A stretch of DNA of 36,847 nucleotides, taken from contig JAQULY010000002.1 in the NCBI GenBank assembly GCA_028718445.1, positions 1 to 36,847 of the forward strand. Reading direction: 5' to 3'. The DNA is from Kiritimatiellia bacterium (GTDB taxonomy: Bacteria; Verrucomicrobiota; Kiritimatiellia; RFP12; JAAYLN01). Of the stretch, positions 18,829 through 28,175 are shown in pieces; position 1 is the stretch's first letter; each line of letters opens with the position of its first letter. The position numbers and the translations under genes were made by a program. The notes under the pieces are model-generated. The model had not been told where the DNA came from. It did no database searches and saw only the letters and a list, made by a program, of their open reading frames with translations.

Positions 18829-19910
18829 AGAAGCCCATGACCACTCACGAACGGATGCAGCGCATGCTCGAACATCGCGAGGCGGATCGCGTGCCCGTGT
18901 TCGACGGGCCGTGGGCCGCCACGTTGGAGCGCTGGCACCGGGAAGGCCTGCCGGAGGACGTCCATTATGCGGATTACTTCGGACTGGACCGTTTCGAGGG
19001 TCTCGGGCTTGACAGCTCACCCCGCTACGAGACGCGCGTTCTGGAGAAGACGGAGGAGTACACGATTTCCACGACGCCGTGGGGAACCACCCAGAAGAAC
19101 TGGACACATGCGGGCGGCGTGCCGGAGTATCTGGATTTCAAGGTCGTGAGCCCGGAAGCATGGCGCGCGGCCAAGGAGCGCATGATCCCCTCGCGGAATC
19201 GGATCGCCTGGGCCAAGCTGAAGGCCGATTACCGGCGCTGGCGCGAGTCCGGCGCGTGGGTGAGTCTGGGATTCTGCTTCGGCTTCGACCTGACGCACTC
19301 CGCCCTTGTGGGAACGGAACGGGTGCTGATGGCCATGGTTGGAGATCCCGAGTGGCTGGTGGACATGTTCAATCACCAACTGGACGTGTGTATCGCCCTG
19401 GCCGAGAGTGTGCTGGTCGAGGGCTACGTGTTCGACGACATCAACTGGTGCGATGACATGGGGTACAAGGGGAAGCCGTTCTTCTCTCCCGGCATGTATC
19501 GCGAATTGCTCAAGCCCGTCCACAAGCGGGCCGTCGAGTGGGCACACTCCAAGGGAATGAAGGCGAGGCTGCATTCCTGCGGCGATATCCATACGCTCGT
19601 TCCGGACTTGATCGAGATCGGGATAGACATGCTGAATCCGATTGAGGTCAAGGCCGGCATGGATCCGATTGCCCTGAAACGCCAATATGGCGACCGGTTG
19701 GCCTTCCACGGCGGCCTCAACGTACTCCTCTACGATCACCCCGAACAGTTCTGGGCGGAAATGCGCCGCGTCATTCCGGTGATGAAACAAGGCGGCGGTT
19801 ACCTGATCGGTTCCGACCATTCGGTACCGCAGTCGGTGAGCTTGGAGACATTCCGTGAGTTCGTGCGGCTGGCGAAGGAACTGGGTGCGTACGAGCGTGT
19901 CACGGACTAG
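18825..19910 (+). CDS. Uroporphyrinogen decarboxylase (URO-D) family protein, methyltransferase-type paralogue
   Basis: TTHERMQRMLEHREADRVPVFDG, HSCGDIHTLVPDLIEIGIDMLNPIE, YGDRLAFHGGLN, GGGYLIGSDHSVP. GTG start 18825 in GTGA overlap with upstream stop; GAAGGAG RBS. Confidence 0.85.
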   Translation: MKKPMTTHERMQRMLEHREADRVPVFDGPWAATLERWHREGLPEDVHYADYFGLDRFEGLGLDSSPRYETRVLEKTEEYTISTTPWGTTQKNWTHAGGVPEYLDFKVVSPEAWRAAKERMIPSRNRIAWAKLKADYRRWRESGAWVSLGFCFGFDLTHSALVGTERVLMAMVGDPEWLVDMFNHQLDVCIALAESVLVEGYVFDDINWCDDMGYKGKPFFSPGMYRELLKPVHKRAVEWAHSKGMKARLHSCGDIHTLVPDLIEIGIDMLNPIEVKAGMDPIALKRQYGDRLAFHGGLNVLLYDHPEQFWAEMRRVIPVMKQGGGYLIGSDHSVPQSVSLETFREFVRLAKELGAYERVTD

Positions 19911-19925
19911 CCGCCCAACGGAGAC

Positions 19926-21629
19926 ATGATGACGACAGAATACCTGAACGTGAAGCGTTTCGGCGCAAAGGGCAATGGGAAGACGGACGATACGCGCGCG
20001 ATTCAGAAAGCGCTGGATGCCGCATCCGACGCCACCATCACCCGACAGGACACGGACGCCATTCCTTATGTTAAAGGCATCCCCGCCCAGTGCGGCTATC
20101 ACTACCATTCCACAGGTCCGGAAGTCTTCTTTCCGCACGGCCACTACATCGTCACCGCGCCGCTCCTGCCGCGCAAGGCCCTGGCCTTGCGCGGCGAAGG
20201 CTATCCCTGGATCGAACAGAGGGACCCCGAACAGGACCTCGTTTACTCCGAGGAATCCATTCGTCAGAACTTCACCGGCCTGGCTTTCCACGGCGGTCGC
20301 ATGCACCTGAACCTCGGCAACCGTAACGAGGATAACGGCCTGGTCCGCATCGAGGACTGCAAGTTCTACGGCAGCAAGGAAACGGCCATCCGGATGCGGG
20401 AAAACAGCAACTCGACGGAACTGCTGGTTCTGCGCTGCCAGATAGTGGGGTGTGAACAAGCGGTCGTTTCCTGCACCGACATCGTCCACATCCGGGAAGG
20501 CTGGATCGCCGGCGGCTGCAGCGGCGACGGCGCCCAGATCGTCAACCGCAACATGGCGTTCCTGAGCCTGGAGAACCTTTGCCTGGTGCCGATCGTGAAC
20601 GGATACGATCAGCGTTGGATCGACAACCACGGCAACGTCGTGTGCCGCAATGTCCGCTTCGGCGGCGAGGAGGCCGGCTTCACACCCATCGTCAACTTCA
20701 GTAAGTACAGCCCGCTTCTGCTGGGAAATATGGTCGTCATGGACAGTTGCTGGATGGTCTGCGGACTCGGCAACGCCAAGCGACCGTGCGCCATCTCCTG
20801 CGAGGAGATCCCCAATCTGATCGAGGTGCGCAACTGCAACCTGGCGGGCATTCCTCCCGTGATGGTATCGCCCAAAATCTCCCCGAAGACCTACTTCAAG
20901 GTCAACCCCGGCATGGCTACGTACCGGTTCGAAGGCAACACCGGCGAACTGGCCGATCGGATTCCGGCCATGCTCAGGAAACCGCTGCTCCATCGTCCGC
21001 CACGGGCGCCCGCGCTTTCGGAGAGTGCCACGCGCGCCGCGGTTCGGCGCGCCAGAGCGGACTGGCATGATCGCCGGACCGGATTGCCGGATGTGCCGTA
21101 CGCGTGTGACGGGCACAAGCAGAGGGTCGCGCGGGGCGATTACGTGGACCTGTTGCCGCCGCGCTGCAAGTGGGATCTCGGCGATCTGATGGACGGCACC
21201 GCCGAGCGTAACAGCCGTTACTTTGCCCTGGCGCAGGAACCGGACGGCATGTTGGTTGTGCGTCGGGTAGATGGCCTGGCCGAAGGCTGGCCGCATATCC
21301 TCGTGCGCAATGCGGAAGTTGACCTGGACCGGTATCCCTACCTGACTTGGAGCCTGATTCAGACCGGGTCGCCAGCGGGAGTGTCCGCGCGGGTGATTGA
21401 CCAGTCCAGCGGCAGGGCGCTGATGCTGGCGAGTTCGCAAGTCAAGAACGCGAGTTACTTCGCCTGCAACCTGCGCGCGCTGCTCAATAGCAGCGGCAAG
21501 CACACACTGAATATCAAACTGTATGTTTCCGGACAGTACTTCGAAGGCGGCTCCAGACGGCTGGAAGACCGCCGCGGAGCCAAGCCGGGAGAATTCGCGG
21601 TGATACGTTTCTTGCGAGCTGAGAAGTAG
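19926..21629 (+). CDS. Pectate-lyase-superfamily right-handed beta-helix protein
   Basis: LNVKRFGAKGNGKTDDTRAIQKALDAA and beta-helix-like repeats. Confidence 0.8.
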   Translation: MMTTEYLNVKRFGAKGNGKTDDTRAIQKALDAASDATITRQDTDAIPYVKGIPAQCGYHYHSTGPEVFFPHGHYIVTAPLLPRKALALRGEGYPWIEQRDPEQDLVYSEESIRQNFTGLAFHGGRMHLNLGNRNEDNGLVRIEDCKFYGSKETAIRMRENSNSTELLVLRCQIVGCEQAVVSCTDIVHIREGWIAGGCSGDGAQIVNRNMAFLSLENLCLVPIVNGYDQRWIDNHGNVVCRNVRFGGEEAGFTPIVNFSKYSPLLLGNMVVMDSCWMVCGLGNAKRPCAISCEEIPNLIEVRNCNLAGIPPVMVSPKISPKTYFKVNPGMATYRFEGNTGELADRIPAMLRKPLLHRPPRAPALSESATRAAVRRARADWHDRRTGLPDVPYACDGHKQRVARGDYVDLLPPRCKWDLGDLMDGTAERNSRYFALAQEPDGMLVVRRVDGLAEGWPHILVRNAEVDLDRYPYLTWSLIQTGSPAGVSARVIDQSSGRALMLASSQVKNASYFACNLRALLNSSGKHTLNIKLYVSGQYFEGGSRRLEDRRGAKPGEFAVIRFLRAEK

Positions 21630-21735
21630 ATCTGTGACGATTACCTGATAATATGGGAATGCCTATGCGGATTTCCCGAATCCTGTACCCTGAACCCCAA
21701 CCACTGAAACCTGAATCCTTTTCTCGGAGCCCATC

Positions 21736-22935
21736 ATGAGAACAACAGAGACAACCAACACCAACCAATCCTGGTTCCGCGACGCCGCATTCGGCCTGTT
21801 CATCCATTGGGGTGTATACGCCGTGCCGGGCCGCGGAGAATGGCTCATGCTGCAGGAGCGCGTGCCCTTGGACGACTACGTGAAACTGGCGCATCGCTTC
21901 AATCCGAAACGTTACGATCCCCGTGCCTGGGCGGCGCTGGCCAAGGAAGCGGGCATGGGATATATGGTGTTGACCACGCGGCACCATGATGGGTATTGCC
22001 TCTTCGACACGAAGACCACCGACTTCAACTCGGTCAAGACGGCTGCCCGGCGCGACCTGGTCGGGGAGTATGCGGCCGCGTGCCGTGAAGCCGGCATCAA
22101 GGTCGGGTTCTACTATTCGCTGGAAGACTGGCGATTTCCCATGCGCGGCGGCATGCAGGCCGACATGGCGCGCTGGCGCGAGAAGGTGGCTCGCGTCCAT
22201 GCGCAACTGGAAGAGCTGATGACGCAATACGGGCGCGTGGATCTGCTCTGGTACGATGGGGGTTTCTGCCTCAACGATGACTGGACCACGTCTCCCAATC
22301 CCACGACCGCCGAGCACTGGGACGCCGCCAGTCTGGATGCGATGATCCGACGCCATCAGCCGCGGATCCTGATCAACGACCGCTCGCATCTGCCCGAGGA
22401 CTTCACCACCTGCGAGCAGCACATCACGGCGGCCCCGCCGGGACGGCTGTGGGAATCGTGCTGGACCATGAACAACCACTGGGGGTACTTCCCCTCGGAC
22501 CCGTTGTGGAAGCCGACCAAGCAACTGGTGCAGATGCTCACCGCCTGTGCCACTGGCGGGGGAAACCTCATGCTGAACGTGGGGCCCAAACCCGATGGCA
22601 CGATCCCGGCGGCCTGTGTCAGGCGCCTGCGCGAGATCGGGCGCTGGCTGAAGGTCAATGGGGAAGCCATCCATGGGGTCGAGCGATCGGACTTCAACAC
22701 CGGCACGGCCGGCTGCGCGTCGGAGCGCGGCCGGACCCTTTATGTGTTCGTCCACTGGTGGCCGGGAAGCGTCCTGACCCTGCCGAAGGTTGACTTCGAG
22801 GTGAAGTCCGCGCGGATTCTCGGGTGTCCGCGCAAGGTGGTGTTGGAGCGCCAAGGCGGGCGGCTGCTGCTCAAGAACCTGCCCCAGCAGGCCCCGGATC
22901 GCCTGACGACCACGATTGCGTTGGAACGGGTGTAA
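21736..22935 (+). CDS. GH29 alpha-L-fucosidase
   Basis: FGLFIHWGVYAVPGRGEW, YMVLTTRHHDGYCLFDTKTTDFNSVKT, GFYYSLEDW, VDLLWYDGG (nucleophile Asp context), GNLMLNVGPKPDGTIP. Confidence 0.93.
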   Translation: MRTTETTNTNQSWFRDAAFGLFIHWGVYAVPGRGEWLMLQERVPLDDYVKLAHRFNPKRYDPRAWAALAKEAGMGYMVLTTRHHDGYCLFDTKTTDFNSVKTAARRDLVGEYAAACREAGIKVGFYYSLEDWRFPMRGGMQADMARWREKVARVHAQLEELMTQYGRVDLLWYDGGFCLNDDWTTSPNPTTAEHWDAASLDAMIRRHQPRILINDRSHLPEDFTTCEQHITAAPPGRLWESCWTMNNHWGYFPSDPLWKPTKQLVQMLTACATGGGNLMLNVGPKPDGTIPAACVRRLREIGRWLKVNGEAIHGVERSDFNTGTAGCASERGRTLYVFVHWWPGSVLTLPKVDFEVKSARILGCPRKVVLERQGGRLLLKNLPQQAPDRLTTTIALERV

Positions 22936-22953
22936 GAGGTAGCGAGTAAGCAA

Positions 22954-24003
22954 ATGAAGGTACATGTTTTCGAGGGTGCGTCGCGCGAGATGGGGCGCCA
23001 GTACGGCGAGACCTTGGCTGACAGGATTCGGCGCAATCTGAGTATCCTGGTCTGGCGGGAGGGCTATGAGCCTCTGCCGCGCGGACAGGCCGACTTCGAG
23101 TCATGGATACGCGACCAGGAGCGATTGATCGGCGATCACTGGCCCTGGATGCTGGAGGAGATGCGGGGCATTGCGCAGGGCGTGGGCGTGGACTACGCGG
23201 ACATTCTGCTTCTGAATCTGCGCGCCTGGCAATTCAACTTCTATGGGGCCAAGCCTGAGGCGTGCGCCTGCTCCAGTCTGGCGATCACGCTGGACGACGG
23301 TACGGTGGCCGCCGCCGGCGCACTGGACGATCCGCCGGACCTCTATTGCGGGCCGGTGCTCTTCGCGACGCCTGGCGGGCACCGTTTGCTGACGTTCCCA
23401 ATCAGCGGAACGGTTTGGGGCAACCGCGGCATCAACAGTGCCGGGTTGACCGTGGGAATTTCCTCGCAGATCCTGCCGGGCCTTGCCCGTCTGCCGCATG
23501 CGGTCAACCAGGACCTGGCGACGCGCGCTATCTACCAGACCTGCACGACGGTGGACGATGTCCGTCGGTTCTGTCAGAAACACCCCTTCACAATGAATCT
23601 GGTGTGCGTGGACGCCCGGGGCGGCATCCTGTGCCTGCAACACACCGCTGCCGGACCATTCGAACTGCCGGTCACGGATGGGTGGTGCGCCTTGACCAAT
23701 CACGTGGCCGACGACGGCTTCCTGTATTGGCTTACGCAACATGGCGTGAAGGAGTTTCCCGAGTCGCCGACCACGCGCGCCCGGCGCGGGCGGTTGCTCG
23801 CGTTCGCGCGCGAACGCAATGGGCGCTGTTCCCCGGATGAGGTGCGCCAATTTCTCTGCCGGAGGGACGATACCGATCCGGGAACGATCCACAACCGAGG
23901 CACGCTGGCGCTGACCTACGCCAACCCGCAAGCCCATCCGCACCGTTGTTGGGTTGCCGGCCCCGGCGAGCCGCTCGAACCCGTGGACGTGCCGCCCGGG
24001 TGA
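22954..24003 (+). CDS. C45 (acyl-CoA:6-aminopenicillanate acyltransferase-like) Ntn-hydrolase family protein
   Basis: GASREMGRQYGETLADRI, ILLLNLRAWQFN, EACACSSLAI (candidate Cys nucleophile), NRGINSAGLTVG, ALTNH. Confidence 0.85.
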   Translation: MKVHVFEGASREMGRQYGETLADRIRRNLSILVWREGYEPLPRGQADFESWIRDQERLIGDHWPWMLEEMRGIAQGVGVDYADILLLNLRAWQFNFYGAKPEACACSSLAITLDDGTVAAAGALDDPPDLYCGPVLFATPGGHRLLTFPISGTVWGNRGINSAGLTVGISSQILPGLARLPHAVNQDLATRAIYQTCTTVDDVRRFCQKHPFTMNLVCVDARGGILCLQHTAAGPFELPVTDGWCALTNHVADDGFLYWLTQHGVKEFPESPTTRARRGRLLAFARERNGRCSPDEVRQFLCRRDDTDPGTIHNRGTLALTYANPQAHPHRCWVAGPGEPLEPVDVPPG

Positions 24004-24276
24004 CGGCCGTGACCGGCGCCGCACCCGCCAGGTCTCACCTTGTATTTTACGCCGCCCGGGTCGGCTTGCCGCATTTGCATCATGCCGGAGCCGCCGCTTC
24101 AAGGGCCAGACGATATCTCTGCATTTCCAATTTCCTTTGCGTTCGCCGAATAACGTCCGCATTCAGGTTCGAGTGACATAGACGGGGACGTAGAGAAGGA
24201 GCCAGAGACGATCCCACTGTTGGCCGCCAGCGTACACGTCACACTCAGCCCGAGCGCAACGCCTGCGACTTGTGTT

Positions 24277-24283
24277 GTTCGGC
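24277..24283 (-). other. R'' box GCCGAAC of the last (leftmost) cassette; its attC appears degenerate (about 24229-24283)
   Basis: + strand GTTCGGC; matches R' GTTCGGC at 24822-24828; directly abuts the stop at 24284. Confidence 0.65.
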
Positions 24284-24808
24284 CTATGTGTTTACTTGCA
24301 CGAAGATCAGCAGCCGCTGGCTCGGAGAGAAAAGCCACATGGCTGCATCACTATCGCGCTGCAAATCGTCAACTGTTATGTAAAGATCCTTGCTTACCAT
24401 GAGCTGCTTCAGGAACGGAGCAGCCTGAGTCGCTTCGGTCCAGCGGGAGAGGAAAGCTAGCGCTGAACTCGTCTTCTCGTCAAACGGGCGTGCCAGCCAA
24501 ATCCGGCTGCTTCGGATTCGGTTGTTTGAGAGTATCTTGAAGACAGAATCAGTCACCTCCACCTGATAGGCTTTCAGGATTGTTCCATCCCCGTGAAAGC
24601 TGTCGCGATCCGTCTTGTCGAGCAGGACTCTTTGGACGACGACGCCATCAATTGGGAAGAAAGGGGTTTCGGGTGGCCATTTCGCCAGCGTCCGGTGCTT
24701 TGCATGTATGGCGATGCCGGTGGGCGCTATTAGCGCCCACCAGAACAAACCTGACAACGAAAAGAAGACCAGCAGAACCTTGCCTAGGATCCTCAAGCAA
24801 CGTTTCAT
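24284..24808 (-). CDS. Hypothetical membrane-anchored cassette protein
   Basis: MKRCLRILGKVLLVFFSLSGLFWWALIAP TM segment; start 24808 preferred because the upstream extension lies in attC. Confidence 0.7.
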   Translation of the reverse strand: MKRCLRILGKVLLVFFSLSGLFWWALIAPTGIAIHAKHRTLAKWPPETPFFPIDGVVVQRVLLDKTDRDSFHGDGTILKAYQVEVTDSVFKILSNNRIRSSRIWLARPFDEKTSSALAFLSRWTEATQAAPFLKQLMVSKDLYITVDDLQRDSDAAMWLFSPSQRLLIFVQVNT

Positions 24809-24821
24809 ACTCTTCTCTTTG

Positions 24822-24897
24822 GCCGAACGGTCGGCATGAGCCACTCGGTAAAACGCGCGGCGCGTTTCACCGAGTAGGCTCCGTGCCGTGGTTAGCC
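24822..24897 (-). other. attC site A (R'' GGCTAAC / R' GTTCGGC)
   Basis: Minus strand: GGCTAACCACGGCACGGAGCCTACTCGGTGAAACGCGCCGCGCGTTTTACCGAGTGGCTCATGCCGACCGTTCGGC; long imperfect hairpin. Confidence 0.85.
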
Positions 24898-24974
24898 GGT
24901 TCTCGTGCCACCGGTCGCATCATTCCGACGCGACGTCCCGATGGGCTGCCGGCACGAACTCGGGCTCGGGGCCG

Positions 24975-25712
24975 TCACTGGGGCCCGGGCCCGGCTGTCA
25001 CACCTGTGCGCTCTTGGATCCACCACTCGACGTGTGGCATGTCGGTAGCGCGCGCCGCCTGAATTGCCGCGTCTACGTCCGGGAGTGTCCTTCGCAGTTC
25101 GAGCCGCAACGTCCGATTGCGCCACTCCGCAACGGCATACTCCGCCCACGGAGGGTTCTTCGGGGCGCCCACGCTACCCGGGTTCAGAATCGTGATGTCT
25201 CGATGGCGCCTGAGCATCTGCGTATGTGTGTGCCCGACCGCGATCACAGACGCCGCACATCCACAGAGAAGCCGGTCAACGTCACCTTCTGCAGTGGTAG
25301 CGGAGATGCTCTCTTCATTCGAGCTCGGCGACGCATGGAAGCACGCAAGATCTGCGCTGCCGGTAGGCATGCCAAGGCACAGCTCCGCGGTATGCGGTAG
25401 TGTGCGAAGGTACGCCAGATGCTCAGCGCCTACCTGAGCAGCACCCCACGACTGAATATCGGCTATGCGCCTGCCTCGCTCATCCTTGACGTTCCGGGGT
25501 CGGGGCGATAGCAGCCATGCATCCATATTGCCCAAGACGATGGAACCATGGAGTTCCCGCAGCCGAGAGATCACTTGGCTCGGCTGTGGACCGGACGTTG
25601 CGAGATCGCCAAGGCAGACTATCTTGTCGATCTCCTCGTTCGCCAGCTCGGCGAGAACGGCCTCTAGAGCGACCAGATTCCCGTGAATGTCCGAGAGAAT
25701 CCCGATGCGCAC
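24975..25712 (-). CDS. Metallophosphoesterase (YfcE/MJ0936-like)
   Basis: MRIGILSDIHGNLVALEAVL, VCLGDLATSGPQP, VLGNMDAW, VGHTHTQM, LNPGSVG. Confidence 0.92.
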   Translation of the reverse strand: MRIGILSDIHGNLVALEAVLAELANEEIDKIVCLGDLATSGPQPSQVISRLRELHGSIVLGNMDAWLLSPRPRNVKDERGRRIADIQSWGAAQVGAEHLAYLRTLPHTAELCLGMPTGSADLACFHASPSSNEESISATTAEGDVDRLLCGCAASVIAVGHTHTQMLRRHRDITILNPGSVGAPKNPPWAEYAVAEWRNRTLRLELRRTLPDVDAAIQAARATDMPHVEWWIQERTGVTAGPGPQ

Positions 25713-25760
25713 GTTGCTACCCCCTGTTCATGCTGCGCCCATGCCCACCGGACTCGCACG

Positions 25761-26387
25761 CTATCGCTCTGGAGTGGCGGGGGACGCGCCCCAATTCGCT
25801 GTCTGTCTTTCTGTTTGCTGTCCGGAGCCTCGAGTGAGGACCTGCTCAGTGGCCTCGCGAATGCCGTCGACGACGATCGTCTGCACTGGGAGGTCTGCAC
25901 GATGCTTCATCCCATGGCCAGAAAGAAGATATATGCCCGTGGCTTCCACCCGCGTGGCAAGCTCGACATCATGAGGGTGATCCCCGATAACGAAGGAGCG
26001 TCGAAGGTCTATGCCGAACTCCCGTTCCGCCTTCTTCAGGAAGTAGGGGTTCGGTTTGATGCACTGGCAGTCGGAGTAACGTTGGTGAGGGCAGACGTAA
26101 GTTGCAGCAATCGGAGCACCATTGATCGCGAGGTACTTCTCGACGTAATCATTCACCCGCTGCACATCCTCGATGGTGATCGTGCCTTTGGCTACACCAG
26201 ATTGGTTCGTCACGACGAACAAAGCGAACTTCTCAGCCAGGCGACGAAGCGCTGGGACCGTATCTTTGAAAAACACCACTTGCGCCGGGTCCGATAGATC
26301 GCCGCGATCCTCGATAATGGTACCGTCACGGTCTAGGAACACGGCAGCGCGAGGATGTTCTTGTCGATTGCTTGCTTGGGTTGGCAT
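25761..26387 (-). CDS. HAD-superfamily phosphatase (GmhB/HisB-N-like)
   Basis: AAVFLDRDGTIIEDRGDL, LFVVTNQSGVAKG, CPHQRYSDCQCIKPNPY, FVIGDHPHDVELA. Confidence 0.9.
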   Translation of the reverse strand: MPTQASNRQEHPRAAVFLDRDGTIIEDRGDLSDPAQVVFFKDTVPALRRLAEKFALFVVTNQSGVAKGTITIEDVQRVNDYVEKYLAINGAPIAATYVCPHQRYSDCQCIKPNPYFLKKAEREFGIDLRRSFVIGDHPHDVELATRVEATGIYLLSGHGMKHRADLPVQTIVVDGIREATEQVLTRGSGQQTERQTANWGASPATPER

Positions 26388-26398
26388 TATTGTCCTCC

Positions 26399-26468
26399 GG
26401 TTAACGTTGCCGTTGAAGGTTCGCCCGGAGCGCAGTGGAGGGCGATACCTTCCGACGGCTGGTTCGAA
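26399..26468 (-). other. attC site B (R'' TTCGAAC / R' GTTAACC)
   Basis: Arms AGCCGTCGGAAGGTATCGCCC / GGGCGAACCTTCAACGGC. Confidence 0.85.
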
Positions 26469-26474
26469 CCTCTG

Positions 26475-26830
26475 TCATTTCAGCAATCGCCCCACGAGTT
26501 CCGAAAGGAACTCCTTCACCGAGTCGAGGTTCATTACATATCCGATGAGGAGAAGGGCAATCGAGTAGAGGACGAACAGTAGCCGCTTGGCGATGCGTAG
26601 CGCCCTTCTGTGCGGTCGCTTCTCCTCCAGGTACTCTGTTCCCGCTTGCCTAATGCCAGCGATGCAGGCGTTTCCGCATTCGTCCACGGAACCGATCACG
26701 AGCCCGCTATGAACAAGTTCACACGCGATCTCGTTGGCGAGTTGGTTGCCATGGTAGCCGAGGCCGGTCCCTTCGCGCACAGAAGATGCTTCGCGAAGAA
26801 TTTGACACCTGATCTGTTCCTCGTCAGTCA
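26475..26830 (-). CDS. Hypothetical cassette protein with C-terminal TM segment
   Basis: MTDEEQIRCQILREASSVREGTG...RLLFVLYSIALLLIGYVM; start trimmed to exclude attC. Confidence 0.7.
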
Positions 26831-26832
26831 TA

Positions 26833-26894
26833 GTTCGAACGCTCGGCCTCTGGGGCGGCGCGTTAGCGACGTACCCAGCAGGCCGTGGTTCGGC
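26833..26894 (-). other. attC site C (R'' GCCGAAC / R' GTTCGAA)
   Basis: Minus strand GCCGAACCACGGCCTGCTGGG...CCCAGAGGCCGAGCGTTCGAA. Confidence 0.85.
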
Positions 26895-26948
26895 CTGCAT
26901 TCCATTCTGACGCATGAGTGCCCTGATCCCTCATGCCCCTTGTCTGTA

Positions 26949-27383
26949 TCATCTGAAGAAGGGGCTATTCACCCGGGGAGTCTCGGGGTAAAAGACCCAC
27001 CGCCCTCGTCTTATGACAAAGCACAATCCCGAGTCACTTGTTTTGACAAAGGCCATTCTCTTGAAGTTCTGGCAGGAAACCGACCGTACGTCACCCATCG
27101 CGGACGAGGACGGGTAACCACGGCCGAACTTCTTGGCAATGTCAAAGCCGTAGGCCTCATTCATCAGTTGCGCGTGAGCCTCTGTATCATGTCTCCAGCC
27201 TTCTCTCATGGAGTCGAGAACCGATTCCGCAGTGCTGTACTTGGCCTTCATTTCTGCCGTGAAGTACTTCTCTTCGTACGGGTAGTCGCCCTCGCAAGGG
27301 GGCTTGAGTTCAAGCCAGCAGACGATGCCCGTGACCACAAGCACCAAGACGACCGTACCGACAATCCTGCCACCCCTCTTCAT
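26949..27383 (-). CDS. Hypothetical cassette protein with N-terminal TM/signal anchor
   Basis: MKRGGRIVGTVVLVLVVTGIVCWLELKPP...; start trimmed from 27458 to exclude attC. Confidence 0.7.
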   Translation of the reverse strand: MKRGGRIVGTVVLVLVVTGIVCWLELKPPCEGDYPYEEKYFTAEMKAKYSTAESVLDSMREGWRHDTEAHAQLMNEAYGFDIAKKFGRGYPSSSAMGDVRSVSCQNFKRMAFVKTSDSGLCFVIRRGRWVFYPETPRVNSPFFR

Positions 27384-27397
27384 TTCGTTCCTCCCCA

Positions 27398-27475
27398 GCC
27401 GAACGTTAACCTTGATGCGATGAGGAACCCGCGCCCGGCGCGGGTTCCGAAGTCGCATCCGAGGTTTGGTTCGCC
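27398..27475 (-). other. attC site D (R'' GGCGAAC / R' GTTCGGC)
   Basis: Very strong hairpin ACCTCGGATGCGACTTCGGAACCCGCGCC / GCGCGGGTTCCTCATCGCATCAAGGT. Confidence 0.9.
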
Positions 27476-28167
27476 TTCTTGTATTCCTCGTCAGTCACCA
27501 TTGTTGCCCACCCTCGGTGCTCGTCGCCTCTACCAGGAGCCACCGTACGAAGTGTCATATCTGCACGCGGTACAATCGCCGCAAATGGAAGTCGGTGTGT
27601 TGCGTGGATGTTGTCATACAGATCAAGGTGGATGTGCCCATCTGAGCATCGCTCACAGAGGGTTCCTATTGCGCTGATGTAAGTGTGGCAGTCCTGCCGG
27701 AACTTCTTCCCCTTCCCGAACCTGTGTGTTCCGAAAGCGACAGGTTCGTCCGGTTCTTTCGGGAGATGGATGTCTATGGATTCGCAACCGTACATGGCCG
27801 CAAGTAACTCATATGGTTCGATTCCGTGGAATGGAGCGGGCCGCGCGTCGTAAAGGACCAGAATCCCGGGACATTTCCCCGCCGCCAAGTGCTTGATCTG
27901 CTGCCGCGCCGATTCAATCTCACGTCGGACGCGACGGCCGACTGTGTCACCCCACGTGACAATCTCTCCTGGCCCATGTTTTGCCTTCCACTCGGCAACG
28001 ACCTTCGCTTCCTCGCAATTTGGAGTCAGTTCTTTGATTTCTATGTACATCAAGGCCCCCCCGACAGTGATCTCGTAGTCGGGCGTCGGCGAACCGTCCG
28101 GAGACAGTCGCCGGAAGGCGATCTGCCCACGCTGACAGAAAACCTCAAATAGCGTCTCCGATTTCAT
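27406..28167 (-). CDS. Hypothetical cassette protein, possible PD-(D/E)XK-nuclease-fold protein
   Basis: PTPDYEITVGGALMYIEIKEL resembles PD...(D/E)xK; C-terminus reads into attC D. Start MKSETLFEVF at 28167. Confidence 0.55.
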   Translation of the reverse strand: MKSETLFEVFCQRGQIAFRRLSPDGSPTPDYEITVGGALMYIEIKELTPNCEEAKVVAEWKAKHGPGEIVTWGDTVGRRVRREIESARQQIKHLAAGKCPGILVLYDARPAPFHGIEPYELLAAMYGCESIDIHLPKEPDEPVAFGTHRFGKGKKFRQDCHTYISAIGTLCERCSDGHIHLDLYDNIHATHRLPFAAIVPRADMTLRTVAPGRGDEHRGWATMVTDEEYKKANQTSDATSEPAPGAGSSSHQG

Positions 28168-28175
28168 CTCTTCTT

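Noticed and set aside
19017-21503. 828-aa minus-strand ORF
   Set aside because: Antisense to the URO-D and beta-helix genes; typical GC-rich frame shadow.
26610-27677. 355-aa plus-strand ORF in the array
   Set aside because: Runs across attC C and D and antisense to cassette genes; no recognisable motif.
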